DNA from: Planctomycetaceae bacterium
GTDB taxonomy: Bacteria; Planctomycetota; Planctomycetia; Pirellulales; Thermoguttaceae
Assembly: GCA_031266315.1 (NCBI GenBank)
Contig: JAISBG010000822.1
Span: 1 to 5,844 of the forward strand
Direction: 5' to 3'
Length of the DNA: 5,844 nt
In this document: positions 5,398-5,844 of the stretch, one piece after another
Layout of the letters: the number at the start of each line of letters is the position of its first letter
How positions within the stretch are numbered: position 1 is the stretch's first letter
The notes under the pieces: model-generated
What the model saw: the letters and a program-made list of their open reading frames with translations, nothing else
What the model was told of the DNA's origin: nothing
The model's database searches: none
Position numbers and translations under genes: made by a program

Positions 5398-5831
5398 ATT
5401 GTATTTTTCATCTTTTTTAATTTTAGCATTTGGAGATTAATTTTCCGTTTTGAAAGATAAATCGCCTGAATTTTTATTCGGGTGTTAAAAATATCGAGTA
5501 CGTCAACAGTTATCAAATCTCGCTTCGGCGAACTGTAATTATTCTACAGACGACCGGATTTTCCGGGTAGAAAATTACCGTGAAATTGTAAAGTTGCGTG
5601 GCTCCCGTCAAGGGAGCGCCGCGTACAATTTCACGGGTATAATTCAGCATTGTATTTGAAGATGCAATGCACCACTTTCGTCGGTGGGAATGAACCTGTT
5701 TTGATAACCGTGTCGCTCCATTCTAAGAGCGATATTCTGTTGCCGTTTCTCGGCTTGGCATTTTACAACCAAAACAGATTATATGTACGTAATCTGTTCA
5801 TTTTAAATCTCTTATTTAAAGGAGAAAAATC
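5398..5831 (+). ncRNA. Long structured 5' leader RNA, family unknown
   Basis: No credible gene lies between the promoter and the ATG at 5832, but the region folds into consecutive helices. Seen by eye: CGCCTGAA/TTCGGGTG (5463-5484, two wobbles); CAGTT/AACTG (5507-5511, 5531-5535) with a 9-nt one-sided bulge and an inner CGC-TTCG-GCG; GTAATT/AATTAC, TCTAC/GTAGA and CCGGA/TCCGG stacked in one arm (5535-5578) with one-sided bulge AGACGA; a 13-bp perfect stem (5578-5590, 5624-5636) capped by GCG/CGC and GCTCCC/GGGAGC; GCATTG/CAATGC (5647-5670); CCAC/GTGG (5672-5687); TCGCTC/GAGCGA (5713-5732); GCCG/CGGC (5742-5754); AACAGATTA/TAATCTGTT (5773-5798); TTTAAAT/ATTTAAA (5802-5820) next to the ribosome binding site. 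CTGTTTTG (5696-5703) can instead pair with CAAAACAG (5770-5777), which excludes the 5773-5798 hairpin. This suggests a switching cis-regulatory RNA. A separate small RNA is the alternative. I do not recognise a known riboswitch, 6S, RNase P, SRP or tmRNA core. Confidence 0.55.
5818..5824 (+). promoter_or_regulatory. Strong Shine-Dalgarno for the plus-strand gene
   Basis: AAAGGAG lies 7 bases before the ATG at 5832, an ideal site and clearly better than those of the three complete minus-strand genes. It can be drawn into a local hairpin: TCTCTT (5808-5813) with AAGGAGA (5819-5825), or TTTAAAT/ATTTAAA (5802-5820). Access may therefore be controlled by the upstream leader. Confidence 0.7.
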
Positions 5832-5844
5832 ATGAAGATTCGAG
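5832..5844 (+). CDS. Start of an unidentified gene, running off the right edge
   Basis: Only ATG-AAG-ATT-CGA is visible (Met-Lys-Ile-Arg). The start is supported by the well-placed AAAGGAG upstream and by the promoter at 5363-5393. The basic N-terminus would suit a signal peptide or pilin-type leader, but four residues identify nothing. The gene is divergent from the racemase gene and appears to have its own regulation through the long leader. Confidence 0.6.

Noticed and set aside
5650..5835. A small plus-strand open frame (61 codons from TTG, 57 from the ATG at 5662) whose TGA overlaps the ATG at 5832
   Set aside because: The ATGA overlap is suggestive of coupling, but no Shine-Dalgarno precedes it, its sequence is explained by several hairpins, and the peptide is not recognisable. 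A leader peptide is not fully excluded.

Overview
The window is bacterial chromosomal DNA of moderate to low GC. It has three complete genes, two partial genes at the edges, and unusually repeat-rich intergenic gaps. Nothing gives a firm taxonomic marker. Weak or absent Shine-Dalgarno sequences in front of the three complete genes, dense palindromic intergenic repeats and the style of the proteins would fit a Planctomycetota/PVC-type or other environmental or gut metagenome bacterium. That placement is an inference with low confidence. No phage, CRISPR, transposase, tRNA or rRNA was recognised.

Layout: the minus strand carries everything up to 4863. From the left these are the start of an ApbE-like FAD:protein FMN transferase (1-296, running off the left edge), an unrecognised protein with three predicted membrane helices (732-1718), an AlaC-like class I aminotransferase (2209-3489) and a LarA-type nickel-pincer 2-hydroxyacid racemase (3586-4863). 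The last two point the same way, are 96 bp apart and may be co-transcribed, with the racemase first. If the racemase acts on lactate and the aminotransferase on pyruvate/alanine, both sit around the lactate-pyruvate-alanine node. That link is inferred from adjacency only. The helper genes for the LarA cofactor (larB, larC, larE) are not in the window.

Intergenic DNA: each large gap holds a different palindromic mosaic. Gap 297-731 holds a 230-bp composite palindrome with two 67-bp near-identical inverted arms and four copies of a GCTAGC-centred motif. Gap 1719-2208 holds a symmetric set of six hairpins between inverted TGTTACGCA ends, then three more hairpins. Gap 4864-5831 starts with a probable racemase promoter, continues with an overlapping set of inverted repeats including a 27/28-bp terminal-inverted-repeat element (5070-5318), and ends with a divergent regulatory unit. 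A 22-bp element end near 1762 recurs at 5031 with one mismatch.

The most interesting region is 5363-5831. It has a consensus-like promoter and then about 430 nt densely folded into consecutive hairpins, with mutually exclusive helices near the 3' end. It finishes at a strong Shine-Dalgarno and the ATG of a plus-strand gene, of which only Met-Lys-Ile-Arg is visible. It looks like a long structured 5' leader (riboswitch-like or other cis-regulatory RNA). I cannot assign it to any known RNA family.
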